Source: Tiliqua scincoides
Taxonomy: Eukaryota; Chordata; Lepidosauria; Squamata; Scincidae
DNA: 64,000 nucleotides
Direction: 5' to 3'
Assembly (NCBI RefSeq): GCF_035046505.1
Contig: NC_089822.1
Span: 113,539,307-113,603,306 of the forward strand
Below, piece by piece: positions 35,601 through 59,825 of this stretch; position 1 is the stretch's first letter; each line of letters begins with the position of its first letter. The notes beneath the pieces were generated by a model, which was not told the origin of the DNA, made no database searches, and saw nothing but the letters and a program-made list of their open reading frames with translations. A program made the position numbers and the translations under genes.

Positions 35601-38600
35601 CCACCTTGACAATCCCTTAGGTAGGAGGTGGCATACAAATACCTGGATAGGTAAATAAATAAAACCTAAGCATCCAAGATCTCCAGCTAGGCCCAGTCTT
35701 CACCATGACCTGGCGCATCTGATCCACTGACCAGGAACCATCCTTTTCCATAAATTTTCACCCCTACGGAAGCTAGGATAGGTAAATCTCTGCCCACTTT
35801 CTAGCTTCACTTTCCTCACAAGCTGCTTGACTTTTGGCACCCGAATCCCTTTTCTCACAGAAACTCCTTTATCTCAAGACTGTTGCTTACTGATTGATTG
35901 CTGGACTCTTGGATATAAGCCTTTTTCTTTTTAGAAATCCTGTTCCTGCCTCTGTTTGCCTTCTTAGATCTTTATAGAGACAGAACTTTGCTATCTAGAG
36001 CCCCATTATCTGAAGTTACACCTTCTTGGTGTTAGCAATCAATTTGTTGGATAGCTGCCTACTTCTCCAGCTGCCCAGAAATGGCTGCTGAAGAGAAAAG
36101 TTTCCCTAGCACTGCATCCGTTATGACTAATTTCCCAGTGATTATGAGTAATTTCCCTGGAAAAGGTTTGGTGTACCATAGATGCATGGGTGTTTAAAAG
36201 ATAAGGGTCCAAGCATGGCAACAAAGGCATCTCTGATTGTGTGTAGGTGCCTTTACCTTGATACTGAGTGCCTTTTCTCAGGATGAAAGAGCAGGTCTTC
36301 ATTCCAAGTTATATGTCAGGGCTCCCATGTCAACCTGAGCCCTGAGTACCTCTCTCTGAGTACCACTATAAGAACATAAGAAGAGCCCCGCTGGATCAGG
36401 CCAAAGGCCCATCTAGTCCAGCTTCCTGTGTCTCACAGTGGCCCAACAAATGCCCCAGGGAGCACACAAGACAACAGACACAACCTGCATCCCAGCGCTC
36501 TCCCCTGTATCTGGCAATCAGAGGCAGCCTGCCTCTAAAACCTAGAGCTTGCACATACCTACTATGACTTGTAACCTGTAATGAACTTCTCCTCCAGAAA
36601 TTTGTCCAATCCCCTCTTAAAGACATCCAGGCAAGATGCCATAATTACTTCTTGTGGCAAAGAGTTCCACAAACTAATTAAAAACATCATCCCCAACAGT
36701 ATTTTGAGAAAATGGCCCAAAATATCATGGCAGCATTGAACAGTTACTGTTTATGGTAACTCCTGTACACTTGCTAAAGCTTATAATCACTTTGTACCTG
36801 ACTGCATCTGCACACTTTCATCACAGTTCTTTTACCCAGGGAGAGTTTATGAATCAGACAATGTTTACAACGTGTCATTCATAAAAATAATTAAAAGCCT
36901 CACTGAAATGGTGTTATAAGTTTCTGTTTTCCATAAATGAAAGGTGAACAGAATATATTTACCCAATGGAGTTGGTGGTTTCTACACTATCAGGGTAGAC
37001 ACATTATTTCTGTTTCCAGCAAGCAACCTGTGGGCAAAAACCGTTAGCAGCCAGGAAGTGGGAGATCTGACTGCAACGCCTGGCAAGAAATTAACAGAGT
37101 AAAACATTGAAGAACAAGCAGTGTCTGTTTTGAAACTTTTTTGCCTATTACCAACTTGTGTCTACACTTGAGACTGACTATAATCCTAAAAACAAAAATG
37201 GCCTAGGCATGAGGTACATTGTTGCCCCCACGCTGTTAATGAGCACATATGAAGATTGCTCACACGTGGTTGATTGTGTGATTATTGAAATTTTTCACCT
37301 CAGACTCCAGGAGTCTTAGGCTGGCCCTGCCTAAGGATAACCAGTGCAGCTCCGAAGTAGACACAAATTCTTTTGACATATTGAAGATCTTGGAACCAAT
37401 GCTCAAAACATTTCCTGTTTTTATACACAATGCACTCTGAGTTCGCTTAACCCTGAGCACAAATTGAAAAAAGTTATCTCCACTTTGAAGGTCATTTTCT
37501 TGTTGTTATTAATGCTGATTCAGTTGTTTTTTTTTCATTTTCTAGCTTCCACAGCCAGTATTGCAAAAATAGCATTTTGTAAAATTAAAAGAGACTGAAT
37601 TACCACAGACACTCGCCTATAAGTCGACCCCACAGATAAGTTGAGGGCAGGTTTTGAGCCAACAATCATGGAATCGGATAAGTTGGGGGTTAAACTTAGG
37701 GGGGTGTCTGACTATAGTTTTGTCTGATTTTACCTGATGCCAGATCCTGAAAAATAACCTGCCACTAATTGTTACCTAAGAACTGTAGTCTCTAATTTAT
37801 TAAAAACATAGTAAAAGATCCTAAGATATTTTTTTATTCTTTTTAAAATTCTGGTCACCACCTTTTTGTAAACACTATCAGAGTAAGTGCACTGTAAACT
37901 ACATACCAGTAAAACAGTGGTTCCCAACCTGGTATTCATGTACTCCCAGGGACACTCAATAGGACCTTTAGGGGTAATTGAAAAAGAATGAAATAATGGC
38001 AGAAAAAGGCAGGCTGTGCTCCAGAATGCCTTGCAAGGACCAGCAAGGCAGGAAGGGAGGTAGCTAGTTGGCTGTGAAAGCCCCACCAATAGCTAGTTTT
38101 TGGTCATCAATTCATCTGTGAACCAATGATTAAAAACCAGCACAGTAAAAAAGCTGAAACATAATATGGAAAGTGATCAATCACCCAGAATTTCTCAGCA
38201 CTCTTCTGGTGCAAAACAGTGCAAAGGCAGAGTCTTCTGTTCTTCAGATGAAGAGAGAAAATATGTGATGAATACATGAAGTCTGGGCTTTCATATGGAG
38301 GAGATGAGGGCTTGTATTATTAATTACAAGCATTTTGCTAATATGAAGGATACAATTTATGGAAATGGGCTGCCAAGGGATATGCAAGTGAAAAAGTTTG
38401 GGAACCACTGCAGGAGATCCATGAATCAGATCCACCTTTAAGGTGGACATGAGGAGAACCATGAATCAAAGACACCTTTAAGGTGTCTGGTATGTTAAGC
38501 CAGAAGCTCTACATACAACATACAACCCATAACACATAACTGAGAGTGTGAAATTCAATTCACAGCAGAGAGATGAGATATTTGCAACCTTTTTACTCAG

Positions 38601-39853
38601 AAGTAGACCCACTGCTTTCCATGGGTGTTATTCTTAAGTAGTGGTGCACTGAATTGTAGCCTGGGAAGGAGGGTCCCATCCTGGTGTTTCAAAAAACAGA
38701 CCTGCTTTGCAAGCATTTGCCAAGCAGAACCAGGCTACAGCAGAAGGAAGGAGAATAAAAGGTTAATGTTTGGAATTCCAGGCTGGAATATCCCTGGAAA
38801 GTAACTATAGCAACTAAGGAGGTGCGGGCCTGAGCTGAGCAACAAACTGTTCAGAGTTGAAAGATTATGCCCTCTGATTGACCCGGAGATCAGGCAAAGT
38901 GAGAATTGGAGCTTGATCACTTGGCAAAAATTTCTGTGTATTTGAGTATCAAAAATATACTGAGTATCTACTGTATGTAGTCTTATGTTCAACACCCCTA
39001 TCCTAGAACCCTTTGGGGCCTGGGGAAGCTACTGTAGAAGAGATGCCTGAGGAGCTAGAAGAGATTTTCAGAGAACCGAAAGAGAAAGAGAGAGAGAGAG
39101 AGATGATGGAACTCCAAAGGGATAAAAATGGGTTTGGGGGGAGATGAGAGATCTGAAAGAGACTCCCCAGTAGCAACAATGGGGAGAAGACCCCAGCAGG
39201 CAGCCTCAGTGGATTCTATCCAGCAGCAGCACAGTGTGCACCAAGAGTGAGGAATGCAGAGCCCTGAAAGCTTCTGTATGTCACCCAGCCCTGGGACTCT
39301 TCCTCAGAGGCTATATGCATAAGAGAGTCACTCTTAAACTGGCGCACTTATGCATATTGCTCTGCTGACACCCCTCCCCCGCACACACACACATTGAATA
39401 AATCCTACTTACTGTTTTTTCCTTTAAATAGCCTACTATTTTCCCATATCCTTACAGGAAACAAGGGGAAAGTGGGCTGAAGGGGCAGCATGCTCATTTG
39501 GCCTGTGCCCCCCAGACAGGTCTGAATAGAATCGTCCATTTCTTCCCCCACAACTAGAGGTTGATGAAGGAGGAAAGGTGGGGTTAGATATACAAAAAGG
39601 TACACTTTCCTACAAGGATGTCACTTCCATCTAGGAAATGTACCGTAACCAATGCTCACACAAACAACCACCCTCATATTTTAGCTCCTTGCTTAAGCCT
39701 GCTTTCTCCAGATCCAACCATACAGAAACACCAATTAGACTACTGGCAAACCCTCTCAGAGAATTGAGTACAAGTCCCGAGTATTTAGGACTCACCAAGA
39801 GGCAACCAGAAGCTTAGGAGGACAGCACAGGTCAGTGGTGGGACGGCAGTCAT
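26507..39853 (-). CDS. ICAM: intercellular adhesion molecule (three Ig domains)
   Basis: Five coding exons join as 39853-39796, 33273-33016, 30604-30314, 28093-27833 and 26604-26507, all introns phase 1, giving 321 residues. Residues 1 to ~20 are a signal peptide. Ig domain 1 (~25-105) has the ICAM signature C-T-S-S-C (Cys46, Cys50, Cys87) and Glu57 where family members carry the integrin-contacting Glu. Domain 2 (~106-202) has Cys128/Cys180. Domain 3 (~203-289) has Cys227/Trp239/Cys271. A helix at ~297-316 is followed by only five cytoplasmic residues, YRCRQ. ICAMs bind leukocyte integrins such as LFA-1 at the cell surface. The gene lies just downstream of MRPL4 on the same strand, as ICAM1 does in human. 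With three Ig domains it fits none of the mammalian ICAM1 to ICAM5 layouts, so orthology to a single paralogue is left open. Confidence 0.88.
26847..27415. mobile_element. long GC-rich MITE in ICAM intron 4
   Basis: Ends AGCCCAATCCTG and CAGGATTGGGCT are a 12-base inverted repeat around a GC-rich interior of about 545 bp. The ends resemble the GGGCCCAATCC Tourist-like family, so it may be a longer relative. Flanking triplets do not give a clear duplication. Long open frames inside are by-products of base composition. Confidence 0.5.
27833..28093 (-). CDS. ICAM: ICAM exon 4 (Ig domain 3, I-set type)
   Basis: 261 bp between TTTTTGCAG and GTAAGG, phase 1 to 1. Canonical I-set signature: ITLTCHAEGNPSPAFVW (Cys227, Trp239) and HKGIYQCKAQNKYG (Cys271), ending QVDILVE. 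This resembles the membrane-proximal domains of long ICAMs. Confidence 0.9.
28167..28836. mobile_element. hAT-like element in ICAM intron 3
   Basis: Left end GAGTTGTGTAGCTG and right end (reverse complement) CAGTGGTGTAGCTG match at 12 of 14. Flanking octamers TAAGCATG and CAAGCATG match at seven of eight. The interior has scattered 'cctcagaaggcttt' repeats. It lies 73 bases upstream of exon 4 and is related by its ends to the element at 3496-4994. Confidence 0.68.
30314..30604 (-). CDS. ICAM: ICAM exon 3 (Ig domain 2)
   Basis: 291 bp between an AATTTAG acceptor and a GTAAGT donor, phase 1 to 1. Encodes TPDIFLPSHLVAG, GKIICNIS (Cys128), several N-glycosylation sequons (NIS, NGT, NST) and AISCVASLQ (Cys180). 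The LP-x(n)-G-K opening resembles domain 2 of mammalian ICAMs. Confidence 0.87.
31287..31411. repeat. AT-rich inverted repeat (hairpin)
   Basis: The arm AGTCCAATTTTAAATTTAA at about 31288 is mirrored by TTTAAATTTAAATTGGACT ending near 31409, around a TAATAAA-rich loop. It could extrude as a cruciform. It sits in ICAM intron 2. Confidence 0.7.
31629..32582 (+). mobile_element. CR1 fragment split by a hAT MITE
   Basis: Plus-strand remnants of CR1 reverse transcriptase: FQKVLDTTPH, GVPQGSILGLVLFH, KFADDTKKF, then after the inserted MITE KCKVKHV, TYTLMGSEL and ERDLGVLV, ending in the CR1 tail 'ggaagctggactag' and 'cttatgttctta'. There are several stops, and a stretch between 32494 and 32521 is deleted. 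It lies in ICAM intron 2. Confidence 0.9.
32006..32336. mobile_element. hAT MITE inserted in the CR1
   Basis: Begins CAGTGTTCCCAAGCT and ends GGTTGGGAACCGCTG. Flanking octamers ATGTAAGT and ATTTAAGT match at seven of eight. The CR1 reading resumes on its far side, so it is younger than the CR1. Confidence 0.78.
33016..33273 (-). CDS. ICAM: ICAM exon 2 (Ig domain 1, integrin-binding type)
   Basis: Acceptor CTTGCAG at 33274 and donor GTAAG at 33015, 258 bp, phase 1 to phase 1. Encodes CDLSIYPNESV, the CTSSC motif, KLDWEVSD with the candidate integrin-contact Glu57, and ends ALIYVY, equivalent to the end of mammalian D1. The usual partner of the second cysteine pair is absent (Asp91), while an extra Cys25 is present. 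Confidence 0.88.
33432..34060 (-). other. cysteine-rich open frame, possibly a retroviral env fossil
   Basis: About 200 codons on the minus strand in ICAM intron 1, with some 11 cysteines, including DPCC, ACWGC and GHLFFCGAG. The CWxC-like motif and the 'FFCG … C-x-LP' arrangement faintly recall the surface subunit of gamma-type retroviral envelopes, but I cannot identify it and see no paired LTRs or pol nearby. It does not look like an Ig domain and has no ICAM splice context. Confidence 0.3.
34061..36365. other. ICAM intron 1, nothing identified
   Basis: Only a small SINE/L2-like tail near 35580-35665 ('gagccaccttgacaatccct', then 'aggtaaataaataaaa') is suggestive. No exon or well-bounded repeat seen. 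Confidence 0.4.
36366..36688 (-). mobile_element. CR1 3'-terminal fragment in ICAM intron 1
   Basis: Reverse-orientation CR1 tail: 'taagaacataagaagagccc', then 'cccatctagtccagcttcct', up to 'cctcttaaagacatccaggc' and 'caaagagttccacaaact'. Confidence 0.9.
37915..38410. mobile_element. possible hAT-type element
   Basis: CAGTGGTTCCCAACCTGGT at the left and AAGTTTGGGAACCACTG at the right are inverted, hAT-like ends. Flanking octamers do not match, so the two ends may belong to different copies. Confidence 0.4.
39796..39853 (-). CDS. ICAM: ICAM exon 1 (start and signal peptide)
   Basis: ATG at 39853 opens MTAVPPLTCAVLLSFWLPL, a short n-region, hydrophobic core and small-residue end typical of a signal peptide. 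The exon stops with one base of the next codon before a GTGAGT donor (phase 1), matching the acceptor of exon 2. Confidence 0.82.
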
Positions 39854-40100
39854 CTTAACCAGAGAGAGAATTGTTGAAGAACAACAAACAGGCAAAGCAG
39901 TTTAGTACTGGGCTGCTTGCTGTTCAGCTCTGCTTCAACATGTCACTGCATTCAGGAAATGTGCACTTCCTTTCTACAATTCTGGCGGCCATCCCACCCT
40001 TCTTCCAACACATCCACACCCACTGCCTAACCACGGAGCAGCTTCACATAAGCATTTTCTCCACCCACCCAGAGAAGGGGAAGAATGAACATGTGAAGCC
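39854..40100 (-). promoter_or_regulatory. presumed ICAM proximal promoter / 5' UTR
   Basis: The region directly upstream of the ICAM ATG is not CpG-rich and shows no clear TATA box. Two GGAA/TTCC cores (around 39954-39972) would suit ETS-family factors, common in leukocyte and endothelial genes. I found no consensus NF-kB site. Placement is by position only. Confidence 0.3.
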
Positions 40101-40382
40101 TCAATGACCATCAAACCAGGCTGAGGTGCAGAGATGGTTCCAATAAGCTTTAAGCATTTCCATGGTGTTTCAAGGAAAATCTGGGCAGTGATGCCAGGCA
40201 GAAGCAAGACACCTTCCCATACAACCTTGGATCACTTTTAAACACATAAAACAAGAACCAAAACGGTAGATCGTTGCTGCCATCAAGCCAAGAATATAGT
40301 TAAGCCCCTGGTCTACCCAAAGTCTTTCACCAAGCCTAGGATTTCCCTGTTACCTGGCAGCCTCAAGGCTCTGCCGCTCCAA

Positions 40383-40696
40383 CAGGGTGACCAGATGTCA
40401 TAACCATAAAAGAGGACAAGACACCCCAAAATGTAGGGCATCCAATAAAAACGTAGGACGTGAAAAAATAAAAGCTAAAAACATTTAATGAGGTTAATTT
40501 AAACATAGTACTTATTATTAAATTTAAATTATTAAATTGTTAAATTTAAAACTATATTACACATAATTTATTAATTACAAGAAGCCTATGTGATACCTGC
40601 AGGGGCCCACTCACAGGGAAGACATTTAAGTTCTTTACCAGGGCACAAGGCTAAAAAAGAGGACATGCCCTGGAAAGAGGACAACTGGTCACCCTG
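40383..40696. mobile_element. MITE with CAGGGTGACCAGATGTC ends
   Basis: CAGGGTGACCAGATGTC at the left and CAACTGGTCACCCTG at the right are inverted. The interior is A-rich with 'agaggaca' repeats near both ends. No duplication is evident. A widespread sauropsid type of DNA-element derivative. Confidence 0.65.
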
Positions 40697-41899
40697 CCCC
40701 CCCCATGACTTTGGCAAGGCTTGCTTACAGAAAAGGAGAGGAAGAGGGTATGCATCCAGGAACTGACATCCTTTTTGACATGTCATCCTGAACTTGACAT
40801 CCTGAACTTACCGCTAATTGTTAAATGTGAATGGTAGTAAGAGCTTGGCTGTCTTGGTTATTGTTACTTTTTCAAAAGTTGCTAGAGATTTGCTCTGTAC
40901 CTTTAAACTAACCTCAGAAGAAGATGAAGTGGCCATGACTTCATCCCCACTGTGCCTTCCTTTTTTCTCTTGTTCACATCTTTGCCAGGATAGTGGTGGT
41001 GAGTTTCCGAAGGAGAAAGCTGCTGGCAAGGTGCATGCACTGTATTGGGCTGCCTTAAATTGGCAATTTCCCTTGATCGGGGTGCCAGAAGCTTGCGATC
41101 ACAACTCTTGCCCTGGCTGCCTCCTTTTGAGGCATGGTTACCCCATTTTGTAACCCACATGTAAAGGCCACTGGAGCAACACACAAGCATAGTGAAAAAA
41201 GGCTGCCTGGTGTTTAGAAAGAATCATTTTGCAAGTCTGAAGCCCAGAGAATAGTAAAAGCTGCTTGATTTTATTAAAGGCAATAAGCTGACTGAGGCTG
41301 GAACTTTGAGGCCTCAAAGGCTGTGTTATACACTTTGGAATTTAGTTTAGATAACAGCATCAGGCAGTGGCTGGAGATGTAAGCCTTGGCAGAAGTTAAA
41401 CACACCTGTGTCCCCCAGAAAAACTCTGTAACTATACTTTCATGCTGTAACAGCAAAAACATACATATGGAGACCAAGTAACCTTTGATACCAAACCAAA
41501 GTATGTACCCAAAGTAAAAGGTCACAAAAGTTATATAGAATTAAGACACAAGTCAAATTGTTTGATTTTAGTGAAACTGTTAAAGGAAGTTTAAAGGTCT
41601 TTGCTTCACAGAGGTTTACAGAGGGCCCCACAGTGTTTTACTAAAACCAGGAGAAGAAATGCAGAAGAGATAAGATAGGTGGCTCAAGCAAGGCCATCCT
41701 AATTAGGATAAGTCTGAAGAGGATGTATGCCAAGAAATGGGTCTGAAGTTCTGCCAAAAATGAGGTCTTCATACCTGTGCTTAAGTGTTTTTGTGTTCTC
41801 TTTTAATGAGGCTAGTGACATTACAAGGCATTACTTGTCAATTAATTTCTAATTGGAATGATAAATGTGAGTAAGGGTCAGCACTGGGTCAATATAGAT

Positions 41900-42249
41900 A
41901 AAATGATATTATAGCAACCCCTGCTGGTTCTTGAAAACTTTGTAATTCAATGCTTAATTTTACCTTTTATGGGAACTGTAACCTGAAACAAGCCTATCAG
42001 GTGTCTCTAAAGTTATCTATAGCCTATTAAGAGTTAGCCCCATCTATGCTGTCAAACTTCAGCCAATGGGAAGTTCAGATTTTCAAACAAAGGACCCAGA
42101 ATGGTATAAAGGATCGAGTTAACACTGGGAAATTGCTCTCGTGCTTGGAGACATTAGTCCCATGAGATGCCCCTTGCTTGCAACAAAATAAAGCCTGCAA
42201 ACGATCACCCATGAGTACTGAGTCTTGCTTTCTTGAACTTTGCAACACT
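41900..42249 (+). mobile_element. LTR-like fossil (promoter and polyadenylation part)
   Basis: A TATA-like GGTATAAAGG is followed about 85 bases later by AATAAAGC, and the unit ends in TTTGCAACA, the order expected of U3-R-U5. No internal retroviral region or second LTR is seen, so at most a solo LTR. The left edge is unclear. Old and non-coding. Confidence 0.42.
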
Positions 42250-42424
42250 ATCTTATGTGTCTGCTCATTAATTTTGCTATAGGAAATTAATTGGCCAAGG
42301 CTTTCAGGTATGTATATGGTGATGAAGCTGAAATGTGCACTTTCTTCAGACATGACTGTGTGAAGTGGTCCTTACTCTTATCACATGTTCTCTCTCTTTT
42401 GTGGCTCTCTGCCAATTTTGACTC

Positions 42425-42690
42425 AATATTATTATTAACAGTATTTATATACCACTTTTCAACAAAAAAGTTCACAAAGCACAAAGAGAAAAATCAAATA
42501 ACTAAATGGCTCCCTGTCCCAAAAGGGCTCACAATCTAAAACGATGCAAAAGAACACCAATAGACAGCTACTAGAAAAGACACTGCTGGGGTGAGACAGA
42601 CCACTTACTCTCCTCTTGCTAAAAAGAGGAGCACCTACTTGAAAAAGTGCCTCTTACCCAGTTAGCAGGGGTTACATAATTGTAACCCCC
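42425..42690 (-). mobile_element. L2-type 3' end / L2-tailed SINE
   Basis: Reverse complement reads 'gattgtgagcccttttggga', then 'agtggtatataaatactg' and a TAATAA repeat. It matches the plus-strand copy at 48055 through its whole length. Confidence 0.7.
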
Positions 42691-43212
42691 CAAATTTTAG
42701 TCACTTAACTTTAAACACAATCTTAATATTTATTCTGTAAGTGATAAAAATATATTCTTAAAAACTTATGTTGTCCCTTGACAATTTTCACACCTTGTCT
42801 GTGCACTATGAAACGAAAAGGGTAGAAAATAGCTGTGCTAAGGGCTTGACAAACCTCTCACTTTTCATACTTGCCTGGGATTAGAAAAATGCTGGTACAG
42901 CAGTGCGTAGATGTCAACCACCAACTTCCCAAGTCATAATACATGACTGATGGGCTATTTGGCTAGGCAGGTCACAAATTGTGAAGACTTATTTTCACAA
43001 CAACTTGGAAAAAAAAATCAAGCCTGTTTTTTCTTTAAAAAAAAAAAAAACTGGTATACTCAGAATGCCAAATTCTGCACACAGTCATATTCCTTGGCAC
43101 ATAGAGACTCGGAAAAAGTCATTTAGCAAAAGAAGAGGTTAAAGGATCTTGTTAACTATTGTGAAAACTTGTTTTGAAAGTTAATCAGAAGCCTCTAGGA
43201 AACACAGATCAA

Positions 43213-43384
43213 AGGCCCAATCCTATCCAATTTTCCAGTGCCGGTGCTGCTGTGCCTATGGGATATGCACTGTGTTGGGGAGGCAATCACAGGGGCCTCC
43301 TCAAGGTATGGGAACATTTGTTCCCTTACCTTGGAGCTGCATCGCGGCTGCACCAGTGCTGGAAAGTTGGATAGGATTGGGCCC
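43213..43384. mobile_element. Tourist-like MITE, GGGCCCAATCC family, copy 3
   Basis: AGGCCCAATCCTATCC to GGATAGGATTGGGCCC, 172 bp, flanked by the triplet CAA on both sides (43210-43212, 43385-43387), a clean 3-bp duplication. Confidence 0.78.
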
Positions 43385-44224
43385 CAAATCTTCCACAAAA
43401 CCATTATCACATAGCTGCTTTCACAGATGAAACACAGCAGAAGAAATACAAAAGCATGAAGTAACAAAACCAGGAAATGATTTTACACAGCTCTGCGTAT
43501 CCCTTACACAACCCCTTTCACAGCCCTGCATATCTGAACTATTGATTAATATTTTGCATCAAAAATAGTTTCTGTGAAGAAAATGTAGTATAACTGCAGA
43601 AATATTTTTTTAAGTCTATTTTGCCCCTTTGGCCATCAGCAACATGCCTGTAGGATACCATGTGGGCAGCCCAAGAACCAAACAAGAGAAGTCATCAGAA
43701 AATGGTACCTCAGCAAACAAGTACTGTAGTCCCAAACTTGCATTTGCCAACATACCCTGGATGCAGGGACAGAAGAGGCATTCAAGAGGGAGAATTGGGA
43801 GAAGATTGAGACTGAGAGATTGATGCAAAAAGCCTGTCTCAAAAACCACCAGTAGGAGCTCCAAAGCCTCAGAAGCTCAGACATCTTTTTAAAGGACATT
43901 TTTCCTGCTTTATTGCCCATACTACCATCCTTGGGAAAGCCGATATCTGGAAACAGCCTAACTTCTGCTATTCATTTCAGTTTTTCTGAAACACGAGTGG
44001 CTAGAGAAACCACCACACTAGCACCATAATGTAGTTTTTTACTAGTTCTAAACTTCTAAGCTTAGGAAACAATATTGTGAAAGCTTGCTTCAAGCACTAA
44101 GCAGTCATTCTATACATTCCTTGTTTGTGTTAACAAGGGATCCGCATGTAAACATCTATAAGCCTCCCTGCTCTGCGCATTACTGTTTGTCTCCCACTGT
44201 ACTTCCATGGAACTCAGAGAAGCA

Positions 44225-44392
44225 CATCAGGGCTATCCCCCAGTTGTCCCACAACAATCCTGTGAAGTAGGCTAGGGTGAGAGTAATGGGCCAAAGCCTA
44301 ACTCCTGAGTTTCACGCCCCAGCAGAACACGAAGCCCAGGCCTCCCATGCTGAAGCTGAATGCTCTATCCATTACACAACACTGGAAATCAA
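44225..44392 (-). mobile_element. MIR-like / tRNA-derived SINE fragment
   Basis: On the minus strand 'gtgtaatggatagagcatt' with 'cttcagcatgggaggcct' is tRNA-like, and 'cctacttcacaggattgttg' follows, the core style of MIR/core-SINE elements. Heavily decayed. Confidence 0.45.
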
Positions 44393-44849
44393 ACTTTTCA
44401 GCAGGGCATGAACTAGACTTGCAAGAACCCATATGGGTGACCAAGTGACCTATGCCCAAAGTTGCTACACCCACATCCAGCACTTGACTAGTCATCAGTG
44501 GGCAGGAAGTTGGCTGGGTGCTGTTAGGAAGTGCTATTTGTGGACTTGGGTATGCAGTTTGGGCAAATTTCGACACAGCAATTTGCTTTCTTTGTGGCTA
44601 AACATGATTCTGAAAAGTAACATTTGCAGGGATGGTTCGTCAAAGGAAATTCAGCTTCTCTCTCCAGAGATGAATGGGTGCTAGTGCGTATGATGGATAC
44701 AGCTGTAAATGAAAACTAAAGAAATTCTCTCCCATTTGCTATGCACAACCTGATTATTGCATGAGCTCCTGTGGACCAACAGTGGTGTTTACATTACCTA
44801 TTGCTTTCATGTTTTTTGGTTAATAACAATGCTATTACTTAGCAGTTAT

Positions 44850-45010
44850 AAAGATAGTTTTGACTGTTCCAAGGGCCTTGTATACAGTATTTTGCTGCTA
44901 TCCTTATAACCCTGCAAAGTAGATGAGAGCTGCCATCTCCACATTACACATGGGAGATAGTGTGGCTTGCCTGAGGCCACCTGCTTAGGTCATAGCAGAG
45001 TCATGGATTT
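44850..45010 (+). mobile_element. MIR-like core-SINE fragment
   Basis: The series 'atctccacattacacatggg', 'gtggcttgcctgaggccacc' and 'atagcagagtcatggatt' follows the MIR core layout (Pu-rich spacer, then 'ttgcccaaggtcac'-like segment). Old and diverged. Confidence 0.5.
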
Positions 45011-46499
45011 CCTCTGCTTCTTGGTGTGGGAGCCTTCAGAATTCTCAACAAAGTGATGGGCCTTTTACTGAAATGGCATCCCAACTTTTCTTAGAGCAGT
45101 AAATCAAACATTTCACTTTGTTTACCTGCCACAGAACCCCAGGCAAAACCCTCTGTGCACCTCAGCAGATTCTGCAGCAGTTTTGGGTGTGCAGTCAGTT
45201 AATACAGAGTGCTGTCAGCAAGTGTGGGCCTTGCTGTTGCTGTGTGGAAGATATGCCCTCAGACACTCCCCACTGCAAACATTATTTGAGGGAAGCCTAT
45301 CATTATGGAACTTCTGACTGAGGAGGCTCTTGAGGAGCAAGGAACTCCAAAAAAGTTGGCAAGTATTCATATTTTTCAAAATGAATACATCACGATAGGT
45401 TTCCAATTGTTTTTCAGTAACTACATTGGTTCTTGCATTCCTGCCAAGTTATTCCTGTACATACCGAACATTGTTTTCTTCACGACTACATGCTTTATTT
45501 TTTGTTCCAGGCAGCTGTACGTTTTTTAAAAACCCACAGCTGGCAAGGAATCAACAGTTTCCCCAAACCAGTGTTTGAAAATCAGTGTTCCAGGGAGTGC
45601 CTTAGGTAGCATGGGCGTGTTTATCCCACTTTATTCTCACAACATGGCTAGTTTAGCTTTGGGCTGAGAAAGGGAGCTCTGCCCAAAGCTAGACAGAACT
45701 TAAACAGGGCTAGGAGTGAGTGGACAGGTCCTCCAGAAGTTCTGCATTCATTCCCTACACCGCACACATGAATGTATACCTACTCACCCTTCAGTCCACT
45801 GCAGGTAACAGCTCATGCAAGGACAGTTGGCTCATGCCATAATAAGCCAGAAAGTTTCATAGGAATTATAAAGGATACTCTTGTCTTCCTGATTATTTAT
45901 TTATATCGTGCCTTTTTGCCCCAAGGGGCATCCAAAACATTAATAGTTTTACTCCCCAACGTTTGAAGATGTTTTAGCTCTGGGGATGTTTCTGGGGAAG
46001 CCAAGAAGTTGATGAAGACACAGAACAGGTTGAGAGAAGAAAGCAAAAGGAAAAATTCTTCTCCCCATCCTTCATACACAAGAGAGGCCTAGAAACCACA
46101 ATATCATCTGATTAGACACTTCTGTTTTGCACCCCAGTGCACTGCTATTACTAAATTGTTGCACAGGATCCAATTTTATTCAAAGCAGCAACCAAGGTAA
46201 GTGATCTAAGCATCCATTTTACTGCTCCCATTGCAAGGCTCCTGCATGTCCTGGTTCTCAAAACTGCAAAGCTGGGGAAGTGTAATTTCCCTCTTCTCTT
46301 GGGAAAGAGTATCACCTTCATACTCTTCTAGTGAGTTTCCTGTAAGTATCTGGCTACACACTGCTGGTGACAGAATGAATGCCTAGAAAGACCCTTGGCC
46401 TGAAATTAGCTGGACTCTTCTGAAGTTATCAGCCATCACACTTAGGGATGAAACCTCCGTGCAGAGAGGCAGCAGCCCCTTGAATTTCATCTGCTGGAA

Positions 46500-46622
46500 C
46501 GGATGTTACTTTCATGCAATACTTATGGGCTCCCTACAGGCAGCTGTCTGGCTACTATGAGAAACAAGAAGCTAGACAAGATGGGCTCTTGGTCTGATCA
46601 AACAAGAGTCTTCTTCTATGAT
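46500..46622 (+). mobile_element. CR1 3'-terminal fragment
   Basis: Contains 'agctagacaagatgggctct' and 'ggtctgatc', a diverged version of the CR1 tail seen at 10280 and 54072. Confidence 0.6.
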
Positions 46623-46913
46623 ATAAATACTTCATTATGCCTTGATTCCCCCTTTTTCCTTGCCTGTTTGGCTCATTTAAAAGAGCAAAATACCAAAAGC
46701 AGAACAAAAAATAATCTTCGTCTCACAGCAACACCCACCATTTCTAATTGAAACCACTTTTTCAGGAAGAGCAGCTGCACTCAATGGCAGGTGACTATTT
46801 GGGCAGGTAAGTTGGTTTTAACATCCTTTTTTTTTTTAAGTATACTTCTCAAAGCCCATGGAACTTGAAGTAACATTTGGCTCACAGCTGCACAGTCCAT
46901 TTATGACTCAAGG

Positions 46914-59825
<12,912 letters not shown>

